DNA of 64,000 nucleotides from an uncultured bacterium (GCA_937124615.1 CAKZKR010000008.1:1-64000), one strand, 5' to 3'; positions 53,944-63,967 are shown, counted from the first letter of the stretch. Notes: generated from the letters alone by a model not told the origin. Translations and numbers: made by a program.

Positions 53944-55413
53944 TTATTTTTTGGAGTTCAAGTATTTTTTTATAGTCTTGATTACGATTAACAATACTTT
54001 GAGTCGTGCAAAAAGTTTATCGTTACCTTCAACAATAGTCCATGGGGCATATATTGTAGATGTCCGGTCAATCATATCAGATAATGCTTCTTCATATTCC
54101 TTCCATTTTTCTCTATTTCGCCAATCTTCTTCCGTTATTTTCCACTTCTTATTAGGATTTGATTGTCGTTCTTCAAATCTTCTTAATTGTTCTTCGGGTG
54201 AAATATGCATCCAGAATTTGATAATAATGGCACCCCATTTGGCTAATTGCATTTCAAATTCATTTATTTCACTATATCCACGCATCCAATCCTGTGGTTT
54301 GGCAAAACCTTCAATTCTTTCAACTAAAACTCTTCCATACCAGGAACGGTCGTAGATGGTAAAATGTCCCGCTTTGGGTAATGCTCTCCAGAATCGCCAT
54401 AGATGATGATGTCTTTTTTCTTCCCCCTGTGGAGCTCCTATTGGAATCACTTCATATCCCCTGGGGTCTAATTCACTTACTAATCTTTTTATTGCACCTC
54501 CTTTTCCCCCTGCATCCCAACCTTCAAAAATGATTACAACAGGTATTCGTTCCTTAAAACATATTGATTGAAGTTTTCGCAGTTCCTTTTGTAATTTTGG
54601 AAGTATTTCATTATAGTTTTCATGAGATACCGATTGAGTTAAGTTTATATCTTTTAGAGGGTCTGTTTCTCGGGATGCCAATGTATATGAGGGAATGTTT
54701 AAACCATTTTTTATGATATTCTTCCAACAAGATAAAAGGATTTTTCCGGCCTCAGAGATGCAATATCGATCATCTGTTGCTGGAATAACATACCAGGGGG
54801 CTATATCTTTATTTGTTTCCTTTAAAATAAAATTTATAATTTTATAAAGGTCTTCATACTCTTTAAGCAGTTCTTTATTTTTCCCTTTTGCACGCCATTG
54901 AAAGGCAGGGTCTTTTGATAACTTTTCAAATCTTTTTTTCTGCTCTTTTTTGGATATATGCAAAAATATTTTTATAAGTAAATTTCCATCTTCAACAAGA
55001 TGCCTTTCAAAAGTTAAAATCTCTTCCAGTTCAGAACGAATTTTATTTGTGCCCCAGCCTTCTTTTTGGGCTTCTAATACAATTGGCCAGTACCAACTGT
55101 GATTGAAAAATGCAATATCTCCATACCCCGGCAATTTATTCCAGAATCGCCAGAGATAAGGATGTAATTTTTCCTCTCTTGTCGATTTTGTTATATTGTG
55201 TACCCAGTACCCCCTTGGATCTAGATTTAACAACAAATGATTTAACAAAGTACCTTTTCCAGCAGTGTCCCATCCTTCTATTAAGATAATGGATGGTATC
55301 CCTTTTTGTCTTAGTTCTCTCTGAATTGCTCCAAAGGATGATTCCATTTGTTGTGTGATTTCTTTAAAATCCTCTTTGGATAATTTAACATCGAGATTTA
55401 CTTTGTCCAACAT
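53944..55413 (-). CDS. Two-domain PPK2 polyphosphate:AMP phosphotransferase
   Basis: 489 residues containing two PPK2 kinase domains. Each has a Walker A: EGWDTAGKGTLL near residue 45 and EGWDAGGKGGAI near 300. Walker B-like segments are FFNHSWYWPIVLE and IYDRSWYGRVLVERIEG. Two-domain PPK2 (class II) enzymes use polyphosphate to convert AMP to ADP. The second domain keeps DRSWYGR in full, while the first has NHSWYWP, so the C-terminal domain is probably the catalytic one. It is cytoplasmic. It lies 34 bases beyond the preceding TIM-barrel gene. Confidence 0.93.
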   Translation of the reverse strand: MLDKVNLDVKLSKEDFKEITQQMESSFGAIQRELRQKGIPSIILIEGWDTAGKGTLLNHLLLNLDPRGYWVHNITKSTREEKLHPYLWRFWNKLPGYGDIAFFNHSWYWPIVLEAQKEGWGTNKIRSELEEILTFERHLVEDGNLLIKIFLHISKKEQKKRFEKLSKDPAFQWRAKGKNKELLKEYEDLYKIINFILKETNKDIAPWYVIPATDDRYCISEAGKILLSCWKNIIKNGLNIPSYTLASRETDPLKDINLTQSVSHENYNEILPKLQKELRKLQSICFKERIPVVIIFEGWDAGGKGGAIKRLVSELDPRGYEVIPIGAPQGEEKRHHHLWRFWRALPKAGHFTIYDRSWYGRVLVERIEGFAKPQDWMRGYSEINEFEMQLAKWGAIIIKFWMHISPEEQLRRFEERQSNPNKKWKITEEDWRNREKWKEYEEALSDMIDRTSTIYAPWTIVEGNDKLFARLKVLLIVIKTIKKYLNSKK

Positions 55414-55447
55414 AATAGGCCTTCCTTATTACAATTGAAAAATCTAA

Positions 55448-57196
55448 CTAATATTTTACGATATTTTTAGGGAGAGATTTCCCTTTTGGATCTGTTATTC
55501 GTAGTGTATAACCCCAGAACCGTTTATTATTTGTAATCTTCATCAATATACTATATGATTCCCTTTCAAAATTTATTGGGACTACTGTTTTGTCAGGAAC
55601 TATGGAAGATTCCCCAAAATATTCAAAGATTAAGTCTTTTGAATTCTCTTTAATCAACCATACCTTGACGGCATCATTATAGCCAAATCGTATCTGGGCT
55701 GTAATGGGTTGTAGAACCTCTATAGAGCATAATGCATAAGCGCAAGTCTCTTCTTGCTGTCCTAAAATCTTATTAAGGTCCATAGATAATTTATCATCTT
55801 CTATTGATAAGGGTTTCCAGTCCACCTTATTTATGTCTACTTCAGGAGGAAATTCTTTATCATATGTTTCTTTAAAGCCTCCATCGCTATAAGGTCCTGC
55901 AATATTCCATTTTGTTATTGGACTAAATAACTCACAAAAGGATACTTTTTCTCCCCACAAATGTTTCTTTCCTAATTCCCAGAAGTAATTATAAGAAAAT
56001 TCATAATTATCAAGCGGGACTGTCTGAAAACGGGGGTTATCATCAGGACCTACAGGAAACAGAATATAGGTAAAACCTGTTTTCTGTTTTAGTAGTTCAA
56101 AATCTCTTTTTCGTAATAGTTCAATTTTTTCTTTGAAAGAAGGGTCAAAAATTGGTTCTTTCCTTTTTAATATATCTACATAGTTTTGTAAAGGTTCTTC
56201 TCCATCAAACAACTCTGCCTGGCGCCCCAGTAATTGTTCATAACAATTGTGACTATAAATCCAGTGGTATTTTGGAGAAGTAGAGATATGAAGTCCATAT
56301 ATTTTTTTCAATTCTTTTGTTGTAAATCCTGCCTTGTGTCCCGTATCGTAATCAAAACCAAAGGGCCATATTCCAGGGGCAATAGAACATTTTTCCTTCC
56401 AATATTTCTTGGCCTTTGGTGATAAGTATGTCAGGAAAATTAGATCTATTCCTGAAATATATGTTAAAACTTCGTCGGGATTTTTTAGACGGTATGTGTG
56501 TTCAATACAATAGTGAAAACCTCCTGACGCATTTTTCTTTGCTAGTTCCTCTACCCATGTTAAATGAATAATGAGACCAAGATGAGCACCCTGTTCCGGA
56601 AAGGTTAAAAATATCATATCAGGAAATACTTTGTATATTGTGTTAATTAAATCAGCACTTCTTTTTCGCACTTTATTTACAAGGTCTTTTCGGGTGTAGG
56701 TATCGTATTTATATCCTTCCCAGTTAAAATTATACTGTTCACCAATGTATTCTATGTCTATAGCAAAACCTGTACAACCTGTTTCTTTCGCAAAAATTCC
56801 AAATTGTCGAAAGTTATGCAGGACATTCTCCCACTGAATATCACTGAACCAGTCCAGATTATGGTCGAATGAAATTTTTAGAAAAGTTTCCATACCTAAT
56901 TTTTTACAAATTGTATTGGCCTCAAGCGACTTTTTAAAATTATCGTCATCCTTTCCGATTGTCCATGGTTTCTTATCATTTGCCCAGATATTATCGCTCC
57001 ACTCTCGGGCTATGTAATCAAGAAAAAAGGCATTAACTCCATGTTCTTTCCATAACTCCGCATCTTTTATAATTTGGTCGGGGGAAGCTGAAAACAAAAT
57101 TGTTTGAGGAGGTTGTAAAGCCGTTGAATTATTATTAGGTGAGGAAAATGATAAATTCTGAATAGTAATAATTAATAGTAAATGTAAAATGTTCAT
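55448..57196 (-). CDS. Secreted TIM-barrel protein with C-terminal beta-sandwich
   Basis: 582 residues from the ATG at 57196, which has AAGGAA six bases upstream and starts a signal peptide (MNILHLLLIITIQNLSFS). The barrel (about 30-390) has HGVNAFFLDYIAREWSDNIW, TFLKISFDHNLDWFS and CTGFAIDIEYIGEQYNF, with acidic residues at strand ends, and PGIWPFGFDYDTGH later. A C-terminal domain (about 430-575) begins KWNIAGPYSDGGF and resembles the sandwich domains of Planctomycete-type secreted proteins. It may be a glycosidase; no family can be named. The frame is open upstream to 57259 but without a signal peptide. Confidence 0.6.
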   Translation of the reverse strand: MNILHLLLIITIQNLSFSSPNNNSTALQPPQTILFSASPDQIIKDAELWKEHGVNAFFLDYIAREWSDNIWANDKKPWTIGKDDDNFKKSLEANTICKKLGMETFLKISFDHNLDWFSDIQWENVLHNFRQFGIFAKETGCTGFAIDIEYIGEQYNFNWEGYKYDTYTRKDLVNKVRKRSADLINTIYKVFPDMIFLTFPEQGAHLGLIIHLTWVEELAKKNASGGFHYCIEHTYRLKNPDEVLTYISGIDLIFLTYLSPKAKKYWKEKCSIAPGIWPFGFDYDTGHKAGFTTKELKKIYGLHISTSPKYHWIYSHNCYEQLLGRQAELFDGEEPLQNYVDILKRKEPIFDPSFKEKIELLRKRDFELLKQKTGFTYILFPVGPDDNPRFQTVPLDNYEFSYNYFWELGKKHLWGEKVSFCELFSPITKWNIAGPYSDGGFKETYDKEFPPEVDINKVDWKPLSIEDDKLSMDLNKILGQQEETCAYALCSIEVLQPITAQIRFGYNDAVKVWLIKENSKDLIFEYFGESSIVPDKTVVPINFERESYSILMKITNNKRFWGYTLRITDPKGKSLPKNIVKY

Positions 57197-57405
57197 GCTA
57201 TATTCCTTAGTTTTTATGTATTTTACAATTTTGTGAAATTGAAAAAAAAATTTAAACATAAATGTAGTATTTTTTAATAATTAAATATTATAAATCTACC
57301 TTTTTGATTATATAGTAAGATATGAATTATAATAGTTTGATATATAACAAATATGTATTTTTTTATTCTAATTAAGTGATATATTTTTAATATTAAGGTT
57401 AAAGA

Positions 57406-58986
57406 ATGACAGTAATGAAAGAAAAAAGCGACAGAGCAATTGAGGAATTAAAACTCCTTCTAGAAATAAGTGAAATATTAGACCGTAGTTATGACCTCCG
57501 AGAAGAACTCTACCCTGTATTAAGGGCTATTTCAAATCATACAGGAATGTTAAGAGGGACGATTACCTTACTTGACAAAGATCGGGGTGAATTAAGAATA
57601 GAAGCGGCCTATGGACTTTCTGGTGAGGAGTTAGAAAGAGGAGTTTATAAAGTGGGGGAGGGAATTATTGGAAAAGTGGCACAAATGGGGAGGCCTATGG
57701 TTATCCCTAAAATATCAGCGGAACCTATGTTCTTGAACAAAACAGGTTCTAGAAAAAACCTGCAAAAAGAAGAAATCTCTTATATCTGTGTACCTATAAA
57801 AATTGAGAATTTGGTTTTGGGAACACTAAGTGCAGATAGAATATATTCCAACGATATATCTTTAGATGAAGATTTACGCGTCCTGACAATTATTGCTTCA
57901 ATGATTGCTCGTGCAGTACGGTTAAGATTAAGGAATGAACAAGAAAGGAAGGCGTTGCTTCTTGAAAACGCCCGACTTCAAGAAGAGTTAAGAAAAAGAT
58001 TTCATCCTTCCAATATGATTGGGAGTTCCGGGGTTATGCAAAAAGTATATGACTTAATACAACAGGTATCTATGACGGAGGCCACAGTACTTATTCGTGG
58101 AGAAAGTGGAACAGGTAAAGAATTAGTAGCACATGCAATTCATTTTAATAGTCATCGAGCATCGGGACCTTTTATAAAAGTAAACTGTGCCGCCTTACCA
58201 GAATCTGTGGTCGAAAGTGAATTGTTCGGACATGAGAAAGGGGCCTTTACTGGAGCGTATCAGCAAAGAAAAGGTAGATTTGAGATGGCACATGGTGGAA
58301 CTATTTTCTTAGATGAAATCGGTGATTTGCCATTGTCCATCCAAGCCAAATTACTTCGTGTATTGCAAGATAAAACTTTTGAGCGCGTTGGTGGCAGTGA
58401 AACTATTCGAGTTAATGTCCGTGTAATTACTGCAACGAATCGTGATTTAGAAAAATTATTTAAGGAGGGAAAGTTCCGAGAGGATTTATATTATCGATTA
58501 AATGTTTTTCCAATTTTTATACCCCCATTAAGAGAAAGAAAAACAGATATTTTGGAATTGGCAAATCATTTTGTCGAAAAATACAGTCGTGAAAACAACA
58601 AATATGTCCGTCGAATTTCTACGCCTGCTATTGATATGTTAGTGAGTTATCACTGGCCCGGAAATGTTCGTGAATTAGAGAATATTATTGAACGAGCAGT
58701 AATTTTAACCACCGATGATGTTATTCATGGACACTATCTACCACCGACATTACAGACAGCCGAAGCATCGAACACAATAATGAAAGGAAAGTTAGAGGAG
58801 ACATTGGATCGTGTGGAAAGAGAGATGATTATAGAGTCCTTAAAAAATGCGAGAGGGAATAAAGCAAAGGCGGCACGAGAATTGGGTATTACGGAACGAA
58901 TTATGGGTTTAAGGGTTCAAAAACTTGGAATTGACCCAAAACAATATAAACCACAAAGAACAAGTCGTTCTTTAAAGATACAATAA
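57406..58986 (+). CDS. Sigma-54-dependent transcriptional activator with GAF domain (NifA-like)
   Basis: 526 residues. A GAF sensor domain covers about 15-175 ([39 protein letters not shown] in pieces). The AAA+ central domain has Walker [15 protein letters not shown], the sigma-54 contact loop [13 protein letters not shown], Walker [13 protein letters not shown] and [13 protein letters not shown]. The C-terminus has a Fis-type HTH ([11 protein letters not shown]). The order is that of NifA/NtrC-family activators without a receiver domain, so a small molecule or redox state probably controls it. A sigma-54-like promoter precedes flgK in this window, but no link is proven. hslV follows by 14 bases. 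Confidence 0.95.
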   Translation: MTVMKEKSDRAIEELKLLLEISEILDRSYDLREELYPVLRAISNHTGMLRGTITLLDKDRGELRIEAAYGLSGEELERGVYKVGEGIIGKVAQMGRPMVIPKISAEPMFLNKTGSRKNLQKEEISYICVPIKIENLVLGTLSADRIYSNDISLDEDLRVLTIIASMIARAVRLRLRNEQERKALLLENARLQEELRKRFHPSNMIGSSGVMQKVYDLIQQVSMTEATVLIRGESGTGKELVAHAIHFNSHRASGPFIKVNCAALPESVVESELFGHEKGAFTGAYQQRKGRFEMAHGGTIFLDEIGDLPLSIQAKLLRVLQDKTFERVGGSETIRVNVRVITATNRDLEKLFKEGKFREDLYYRLNVFPIFIPPLRERKTDILELANHFVEKYSRENNKYVRRISTPAIDMLVSYHWPGNVRELENIIERAVILTTDDVIHGHYLPPTLQTAEASNTIMKGKLEETLDRVEREMIIESLKNARGNKAKAARELGITERIMGLRVQKLGIDPKQYKPQRTSRSLKIQ

Positions 58987-59000
58987 ATAGGGATTTTATT

Positions 59001-59534
59001 ATGAGTGAATTTAGAGGTACAACTATTATTGCTGTTCGCAGGAATGGAACAGTTGCAATTGCGGGTGATGGGCAAGTTACCTTGGGTGACACTATTGTCA
59101 AAGGAACAGCAACAAAAATAAGAAGATTGTATGGAGGGAAAATCCTCGCTGGTTTTGCAGGCTCTGTTTCTGATGCATTTGCTCTGTTTGAAAGGTTTGA
59201 AGGAAAGTTAGAAGAGTTTCGTGGAAATCTTACTCGTTCTGCTGTTGAATTAGGAAAACTTTGGAGAACCGATAAATATTTAAGACAATTGAATGCAATG
59301 TTAATTGTATGTAATAAGGAGGAAATATTATTAGTATCCGGAACAGGTGAGATTATAGAACCTGATGATGATATCCTTGCTATTGGTTCTGGAGCCGGTT
59401 TTGCTCTTACTGCTGGAAGGGCTCTTATGAGATATACAAATTTATCAGCAGAGGATATCGCAATGGAGTCTCTTAAGCTTGCTTCTCAAGTATGCATTTA
59501 CACAAATGAGAATATTAAAGTTGAAGTATTATAA
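59001..59534 (+). CDS. hslV: HslV (ClpQ) proteasome-like peptidase
   Basis: 177 residues. The N-terminus [12 protein letters not shown] exposes the catalytic Thr after removal of the leader. Other HslV landmarks are [45 protein letters not shown] and [24 protein letters not shown] in pieces. It forms a two-ring protease with HslU. No hslU is seen on either side in this window. It follows the sigma-54 activator by 14 bases, so the two are probably cotranscribed. Confidence 0.93.
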   Translation: MSEFRGTTIIAVRRNGTVAIAGDGQVTLGDTIVKGTATKIRRLYGGKILAGFAGSVSDAFALFERFEGKLEEFRGNLTRSAVELGKLWRTDKYLRQLNAMLIVCNKEEILLVSGTGEIIEPDDDILAIGSGAGFALTAGRALMRYTNLSAEDIAMESLKLASQVCIYTNENIKVEVL

Positions 59535-59702
59535 TTTTTTTTTTGAAATAATTTTTCTATTATTAAATAATGACAGAAAGTAATGTTGTTGAAACCCTAA
59601 TAAATTGAGGCTGAAAATAGTATTTAAATAATAATAAAAAAAAATTTGCGTTTTAAATATATTTTTGTTCATTATCAAAATAATTACAATTGAATGGATA
59701 AT

Positions 59703-59748
59703 AAGAAGAAAGTTCAATGACCTGTAGTCGTTGAAAAATTTTCTTCTT
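59703..59748 (+). promoter_or_regulatory. Long hairpin in the leader of the Lys/Ala/Pro mini-gene
   Basis: AAGAAGAAA (59703-59711) pairs perfectly with TTTCTTCTT (59740-59748). Inside, TTCAATGAC (59713-59721) pairs with GTCGTTGAA (59727-59735) with one G-T wobble around a five-base loop. It ends 25 bases before the mini-gene ATG and has no T run on the plus strand. It may control stability or translation of that short mRNA. The DNA from 59535 to here is otherwise AT-rich and shows no gene. Confidence 0.5.
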
Positions 59749-59773
59749 AAAATAAAACAACAGGAGATACAAC

Positions 59774-59872
59774 ATGGCCGCTGCAAAGAAACCTGCTGCA
59801 AAGAAACCTGCTGCAAAGAAACCTGCTGCAAAGAAACCCGCAGCAAAAAAAGCTCCAGCAAAGAAAAAGTAG
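59774..59872 (+). CDS. 32-residue Lys/Ala/Pro repeat protein (histone H1-like tail)
   Basis: ATG to TAG gives 32 residues: 13 Lys, 13 Ala, 5 Pro and the Met. The unit AAKKP repeats, and the DNA has three exact copies of a 15-base unit (59780-59824) plus one near copy. AGGAG lies eight bases before the ATG, and a perfect hairpin follows the stop, so this is a small independent gene. Such Lys/Ala/Pro repeats occur in histone H1-like bacterial proteins and in basic tails that bind DNA or RNA. A nucleoid-associated role is inference. Repeat number may vary between strains. Confidence 0.75.
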   Translation: MAAAKKPAAKKPAAKKPAAKKPAAKKAPAKKK

Positions 59873-59918
59873 TTAGCAAAATGTGATGGTACAAACATCA
59901 CAGGAAAGTTTCTCCACT

Positions 59919-59947
59919 GGCCTACAATTAGAAAATAATTGTAGGCC
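59919..59947 (+). terminator. Terminator after the Lys/Ala/Pro mini-gene
   Basis: GGCCTACAATTA (59919-59930) pairs perfectly with TAATTGTAGGCC (59936-59947) around GAAAA. ACATTTCTTTC follows, a modest T run. It ends the mini-gene transcript before the next gene at 59983. Confidence 0.75.
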
Positions 59948-59982
59948 ACATTTCTTTCAAAGCAATAAAGAAAATAATTTAT

Positions 59983-62232
59983 ATGTATGCGAAACATGAG
60001 AAAGAAATTTTATTTAAATGTTTAACTTATTCTATTCAGAATAATGCTCCAGGTGCAGTTGCTTATTTGGGGAGAGAGAATGAAATTCTATTTTTCGACT
60101 GTGTGGGGAAATCTGCTGTAGTTCCTTCTGGAGAAGAAATGAGAAAAGATGTTATTTTTGATCTTGCTTCTTTAACAAAAGTGGTGGCTACTACAACTTC
60201 TATATTACTTCTTTATCAGCAAGGAAAACTTCATTTAGACGAACCCGTATATAAATATATTCCTATTCAAAATTTTAAAAAATTTTCACTTCGACACTTA
60301 CTAACACATAGTTCAGGATTAATTGGGTATAAAGAGTGGTATCGTGAAATCCATTCATTTGAAGATATATTGATAAAGCTATCACAAACAAAATTATTAT
60401 TTGAGCCCGGTACAGAACATTTGTATTCCGATTTTGGATTTATGCTTCTCTCCCATATTGTAGAAATAATATCTGGGGAACATTTTGACCAATTTTGTAA
60501 AAAGAATATTTTTTTGAAATTAAATATGAATACAACCTTTTTCAATGTACCCGAAAAATATAAAAATAGATGTGCCCCTACAGAAAAGTGCATATGGAGA
60601 AATAAAATTATTCGAGGGGAAGTTCATGATGAACATGCATATGCCATGGGAGGAGTAGCAGGACATGCTGGATTGTTTTCAACGGCTGAAGACTTATCAC
60701 GTTTTTGTAGAGGTTTGTTGAAAGAAATAATCCTGGAAAAAGATGTAATACAGGAAATGAGCACATCAAAAATTATTCCAAACTATCCCTGGCAGGTATT
60801 AGGCTGGAAAACAGATCCTTTTTGGGATAGTATAGAAGGACAACTTCCCTTTCGTTCTGCCTTAGGACATACAGGATTTACGGGGACCAGCCTATGGTGG
60901 GACAGGAATTCAGGGTATTATGCAATTTTATTAAGTAATTCATGTCATCCGAGTAGAAAGACACGAGACAATCGAAAACTAAGAAAAACTTTTTACAACT
61001 CCGTAGCAGTGATGATAGCCCCAGAAAAAATAAATGTTCATTTTGGAATCGATGTTTTATTAAGAGATGATTTTAAGTTAATAAAAAATTCGTCTGTAGC
61101 ATTATTTACGAATACTTCCGCAAAAAATATTGAAGGTATAACTACATTAGAAATATTTTTAACAACAAAAAACATTAAAGTAAAGTATATCTTTTCTGCA
61201 GAACATGGACTGCATTTAACTGAAGAAGCAGGGGAATCTGATAAGGATAAAAAATGGGAAAACATTGAATTAATTAATATATATGACGACCGTAAGGATA
61301 TTGACTGGCAGAAGGTTTTTCGACAAATAGACTGGATTGTCGTAGACATCCAGGATATTGGAAGTCGCTATTATACTTATACATATTCTTTGTTAAGACT
61401 GATGAGACTATGCAGTAGATATAATAAAAAAATAATGGTATTGGACCGCCCAAATCCGTTAGGTGGTGAAATTATAGAAGGCATTTTTCCAGACACAGAA
61501 TTTCTGGGGGAGGTTTGCTGGGGAAATGTGCCAATTCGACATGGACTTACTATTGGCGAGTCCGCATTGTTCCTAAAAAATACAAATGTAGAACTGAAAT
61601 CTATAGAATTAACTGTTATCCCCATGGATGGCTGGTTTTATGACCTGCTGTTCCCCAATCTGGATTTGATGTGGTATCCTCCTTCTCCAAATATTCCGTC
61701 TTTTGAATCAGCATTATGTTATGTAGGTACATGTTTATTTGAAGGAACGAATATCAGTGAAGGTCGTGGCACACAAAACCCATTTCAAATAATAGGTGCT
61801 CCATGGTTTAACCCTGATTTAATATTGTCAGCGTTTCCAGAAGAGGCAAAGAAAGGTTTTAATATAAAGGCATGTTCATTTACGCCAGTATCCATACCTG
61901 GTAGGGCCATAAACCCAAAATATATAAATGAATTGTGTAAAGGACTTCAGATAAAAGTAGAAGATGTTAAAGAAGCAAGGCCTTTTGTAATGACATTAGA
62001 ACTATTACAAATTATAAAAAAACACCATCCAGAACATTTAATTTTTAACAATCATTTCGATCGTCTTGCGGGCACGACTATTTTAAGGACTATGTTGGAA
62101 AAAGGTGAGTTAGAAGTTCCCCAGTGTATAGAGAACAGAAATCATGAATATCTTTCTATACGACCTTATTTATATCCAAAACTTTCAGAGGAGAGAAGAA
62201 AAATTAATGAATGTATATTTAGATTATATTGA
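59983..62232 (+). CDS. Fusion of serine beta-lactamase-like domain and NamZ (DUF1343) exo-N-acetylmuramidase
   Basis: 749 residues. The N-terminal half (about 1-335) is a class C/PBP-like serine hydrolase: SLTK at 63-66 is the SxxK motif, YSD near 147 stands for YxN, and HTGFTGTSLWWD is near the end. The C-terminal half (about 345-749) is DUF1343/NamZ: FTNTSAKNIEGITTLEIF, FSAEHGLH, DIQDIGSRYYTYTYSLLRLM, DRPNPLGGEIIEG and FEGTNISEGRGTQNPFQIIG in family order. NamZ removes N-acetylmuramic acid from muropeptides. No signal peptide is evident, although both parts are usually exported. It overlaps the flgK stop convergently by 14 bases. Confidence 0.87.
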   Translation: MYAKHEKEILFKCLTYSIQNNAPGAVAYLGRENEILFFDCVGKSAVVPSGEEMRKDVIFDLASLTKVVATTTSILLLYQQGKLHLDEPVYKYIPIQNFKKFSLRHLLTHSSGLIGYKEWYREIHSFEDILIKLSQTKLLFEPGTEHLYSDFGFMLLSHIVEIISGEHFDQFCKKNIFLKLNMNTTFFNVPEKYKNRCAPTEKCIWRNKIIRGEVHDEHAYAMGGVAGHAGLFSTAEDLSRFCRGLLKEIILEKDVIQEMSTSKIIPNYPWQVLGWKTDPFWDSIEGQLPFRSALGHTGFTGTSLWWDRNSGYYAILLSNSCHPSRKTRDNRKLRKTFYNSVAVMIAPEKINVHFGIDVLLRDDFKLIKNSSVALFTNTSAKNIEGITTLEIFLTTKNIKVKYIFSAEHGLHLTEEAGESDKDKKWENIELINIYDDRKDIDWQKVFRQIDWIVVDIQDIGSRYYTYTYSLLRLMRLCSRYNKKIMVLDRPNPLGGEIIEGIFPDTEFLGEVCWGNVPIRHGLTIGESALFLKNTNVELKSIELTVIPMDGWFYDLLFPNLDLMWYPPSPNIPSFESALCYVGTCLFEGTNISEGRGTQNPFQIIGAPWFNPDLILSAFPEEAKKGFNIKACSFTPVSIPGRAINPKYINELCKGLQIKVEDVKEARPFVMTLELLQIIKKHHPEHLIFNNHFDRLAGTTILRTMLEKGELEVPQCIENRNHEYLSIRPYLYPKLSEERRKINECIFRLY

Positions 62233-63919
62233 GTAAGGCATCTAACATTCGGTCTGTTACCGTGATAATTCTTGTTGACGCTTCAAAAGCTCTCTGAAAT
62301 AAGAGAAGATTCGTAACTTCTTCATCAAGATTAACTCCAGAAATTTCCTGTCTCCGTCGGTTGAAATCATTTATAAAAGAACGCTCCATTTCCAGGACAT
62401 CCGAATTGGCTCTTGCATTAATTCCTATTTGCACAATCATGGATTGATAATATTCATCTGCGGTTTGAGTACTGTCGGAAAGGATACGCTGTGCTCTTAG
62501 GTTTGCCATTGCTAAACTGGCCGTATTATCACCTGTTTCGTTGATATTGGTACTGTATCCAGAACTAATAAGACGGGGATTTTTTACCAAGTCTTGATTT
62601 ACTGCTATTGTGCTTGCAGTATAGCCCGTGAAAAAAGGATTCATTCCTATTGCAACAAGAACTCCTGATGTATCATTTGCAAATCGAAACGAGTAACCAC
62701 TCGAAGGAGTAATAGTTAAATATCCATTCGAATCAATTGAAGCATTAAAGAAAGGACTTGTATTTATTTGGTTGGCAATATCTGTTAATGTAGTAGAAGA
62801 AGCAGAAATGACAACGGTAAGAGTATTGACCAGATTTCCTGAATTATCGTATGCAAGTAGTTGAAAAGAACCATTATCAACAGAATAGGGAATATCATTG
62901 CTTGTTAATGGATTACTAACATCCGTTATGGAAATAGTTGATTGAATAGCACTGTTATATAATTCTAATCCCCTACCTTGGCTGTGAATTCTATTGATAG
63001 AACCAGCAATAACTCTCGCTATTTCATTGAGTTGTTCTTTAATTCTTCTTAATTCAGTGTCCCTGATGTATAACAAACCTGCAAGAGAACCATCCGATAT
63101 AATGGCTTGTTCTTGATTATCTGTAAATACAACCGAGAGAAAGTCCGGTCTTGTTGGGTCAATAGAGGGATCTACAATTGTGCTCAATGTCCGATATTTT
63201 GTCCCCCCAATTATTTCAACTCCACCTAAAAGGACATCTACCTGTCCATCATCTCGTTCCCGAGCAGTTATTGCTACGATTTTAGAAAGCTGGTCAATGA
63301 GGAGGTCTCTATCATCTCTTAAGTCATTGGCTGATTTCCCGGTTATTTCTGTATCTCGTATTGTTTTGTTCAGTTCTGAAATTCTCATGATAAGAGAATT
63401 AATTTCAGGTATTGTATTTCGAATTTCTTCATTTGTATTGCTTTCCAGAAGATAAATTTGTCTTGCAATTTCATTCAAAGATTGAGCAAGTGCCTCTCCT
63501 TCTTGAACAAGGGCAACTCGTACAGGTGTTTCTTCAACATTGTTAGCAAAGTCTTGTAAAGCATCAAAAAATCGTGATAAATGAGAACTAAATCCTGTGT
63601 CTCCCGGTTCTTGAAATATATCTTGAATTCGCACAAAATAGTTTGCAATTGTTTCAGTTCTTCCAAGGGCAGGGTATTGTTCTCGATAAATTTTATCCAA
63701 AAATGTTTCTCGAATTCTTCTTATATCTGTTATAGCAGGACCTCGTCCAATTGCTCCATAAGGTCTATAATTAGGTAGACGGGTTGTTACCTCTACACGT
63801 TGTCTAGAGTAGCCTTCTTTGTTTACATTGGCAATATTATGACCCGTTACATCCAATTGGACCTGCGATACTAACATTCCTGCGCGTGCTATGTCTAATG
63901 CACTAAATAGTGTTCCCAC
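62219..63919 (-). CDS. flgK: Flagellar hook-associated protein 1
   Basis: 566 residues from a GTG start with AAGGAG six bases upstream. The N-terminus has GTLFSALDIARAGMLVSQVQ and DVTGHNIANVNKEGYSRQRVE, the rod/hook family start. A helical region with SFINDFNRRRQEISGVNLDEE and a C-terminal LLLFQRAFEASTRIITVTDRMLDALL completes the family pattern. It joins the hook to the filament. The middle (about 330-450) is a beta-rich insertion. It is the only flagellar gene in the window, and others probably lie past the right edge. A sigma-54-type promoter precedes it. Confidence 0.95.
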   Translation of the reverse strand: MGTLFSALDIARAGMLVSQVQLDVTGHNIANVNKEGYSRQRVEVTTRLPNYRPYGAIGRGPAITDIRRIRETFLDKIYREQYPALGRTETIANYFVRIQDIFQEPGDTGFSSHLSRFFDALQDFANNVEETPVRVALVQEGEALAQSLNEIARQIYLLESNTNEEIRNTIPEINSLIMRISELNKTIRDTEITGKSANDLRDDRDLLIDQLSKIVAITARERDDGQVDVLLGGVEIIGGTKYRTLSTIVDPSIDPTRPDFLSVVFTDNQEQAIISDGSLAGLLYIRDTELRRIKEQLNEIARVIAGSINRIHSQGRGLELYNSAIQSTISITDVSNPLTSNDIPYSVDNGSFQLLAYDNSGNLVNTLTVVISASSTTLTDIANQINTSPFFNASIDSNGYLTITPSSGYSFRFANDTSGVLVAIGMNPFFTGYTASTIAVNQDLVKNPRLISSGYSTNINETGDNTASLAMANLRAQRILSDSTQTADEYYQSMIVQIGINARANSDVLEMERSFINDFNRRRQEISGVNLDEEVTNLLLFQRAFEASTRIITVTDRMLDALLNII

Positions 63920-63967
63920 AGATTACTCCTTGTTAACGGTGAACAACAAATATTTGGTAAAAAAAAT

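Noticed and set aside
59780-59839. Tandem 15-base repeats as a CRISPR or intergenic satellite
   Set aside because: There are no spacers, and the repeats are in frame within a gene with start signals.
59529-59997. Minus-strand frames with repeated Leu-Gln-Gln-Val-Ser or Phe-Ala-Ala-Gly units
   Set aside because: They are the antisense of the Lys/Ala/Pro repeats and have no start signals.
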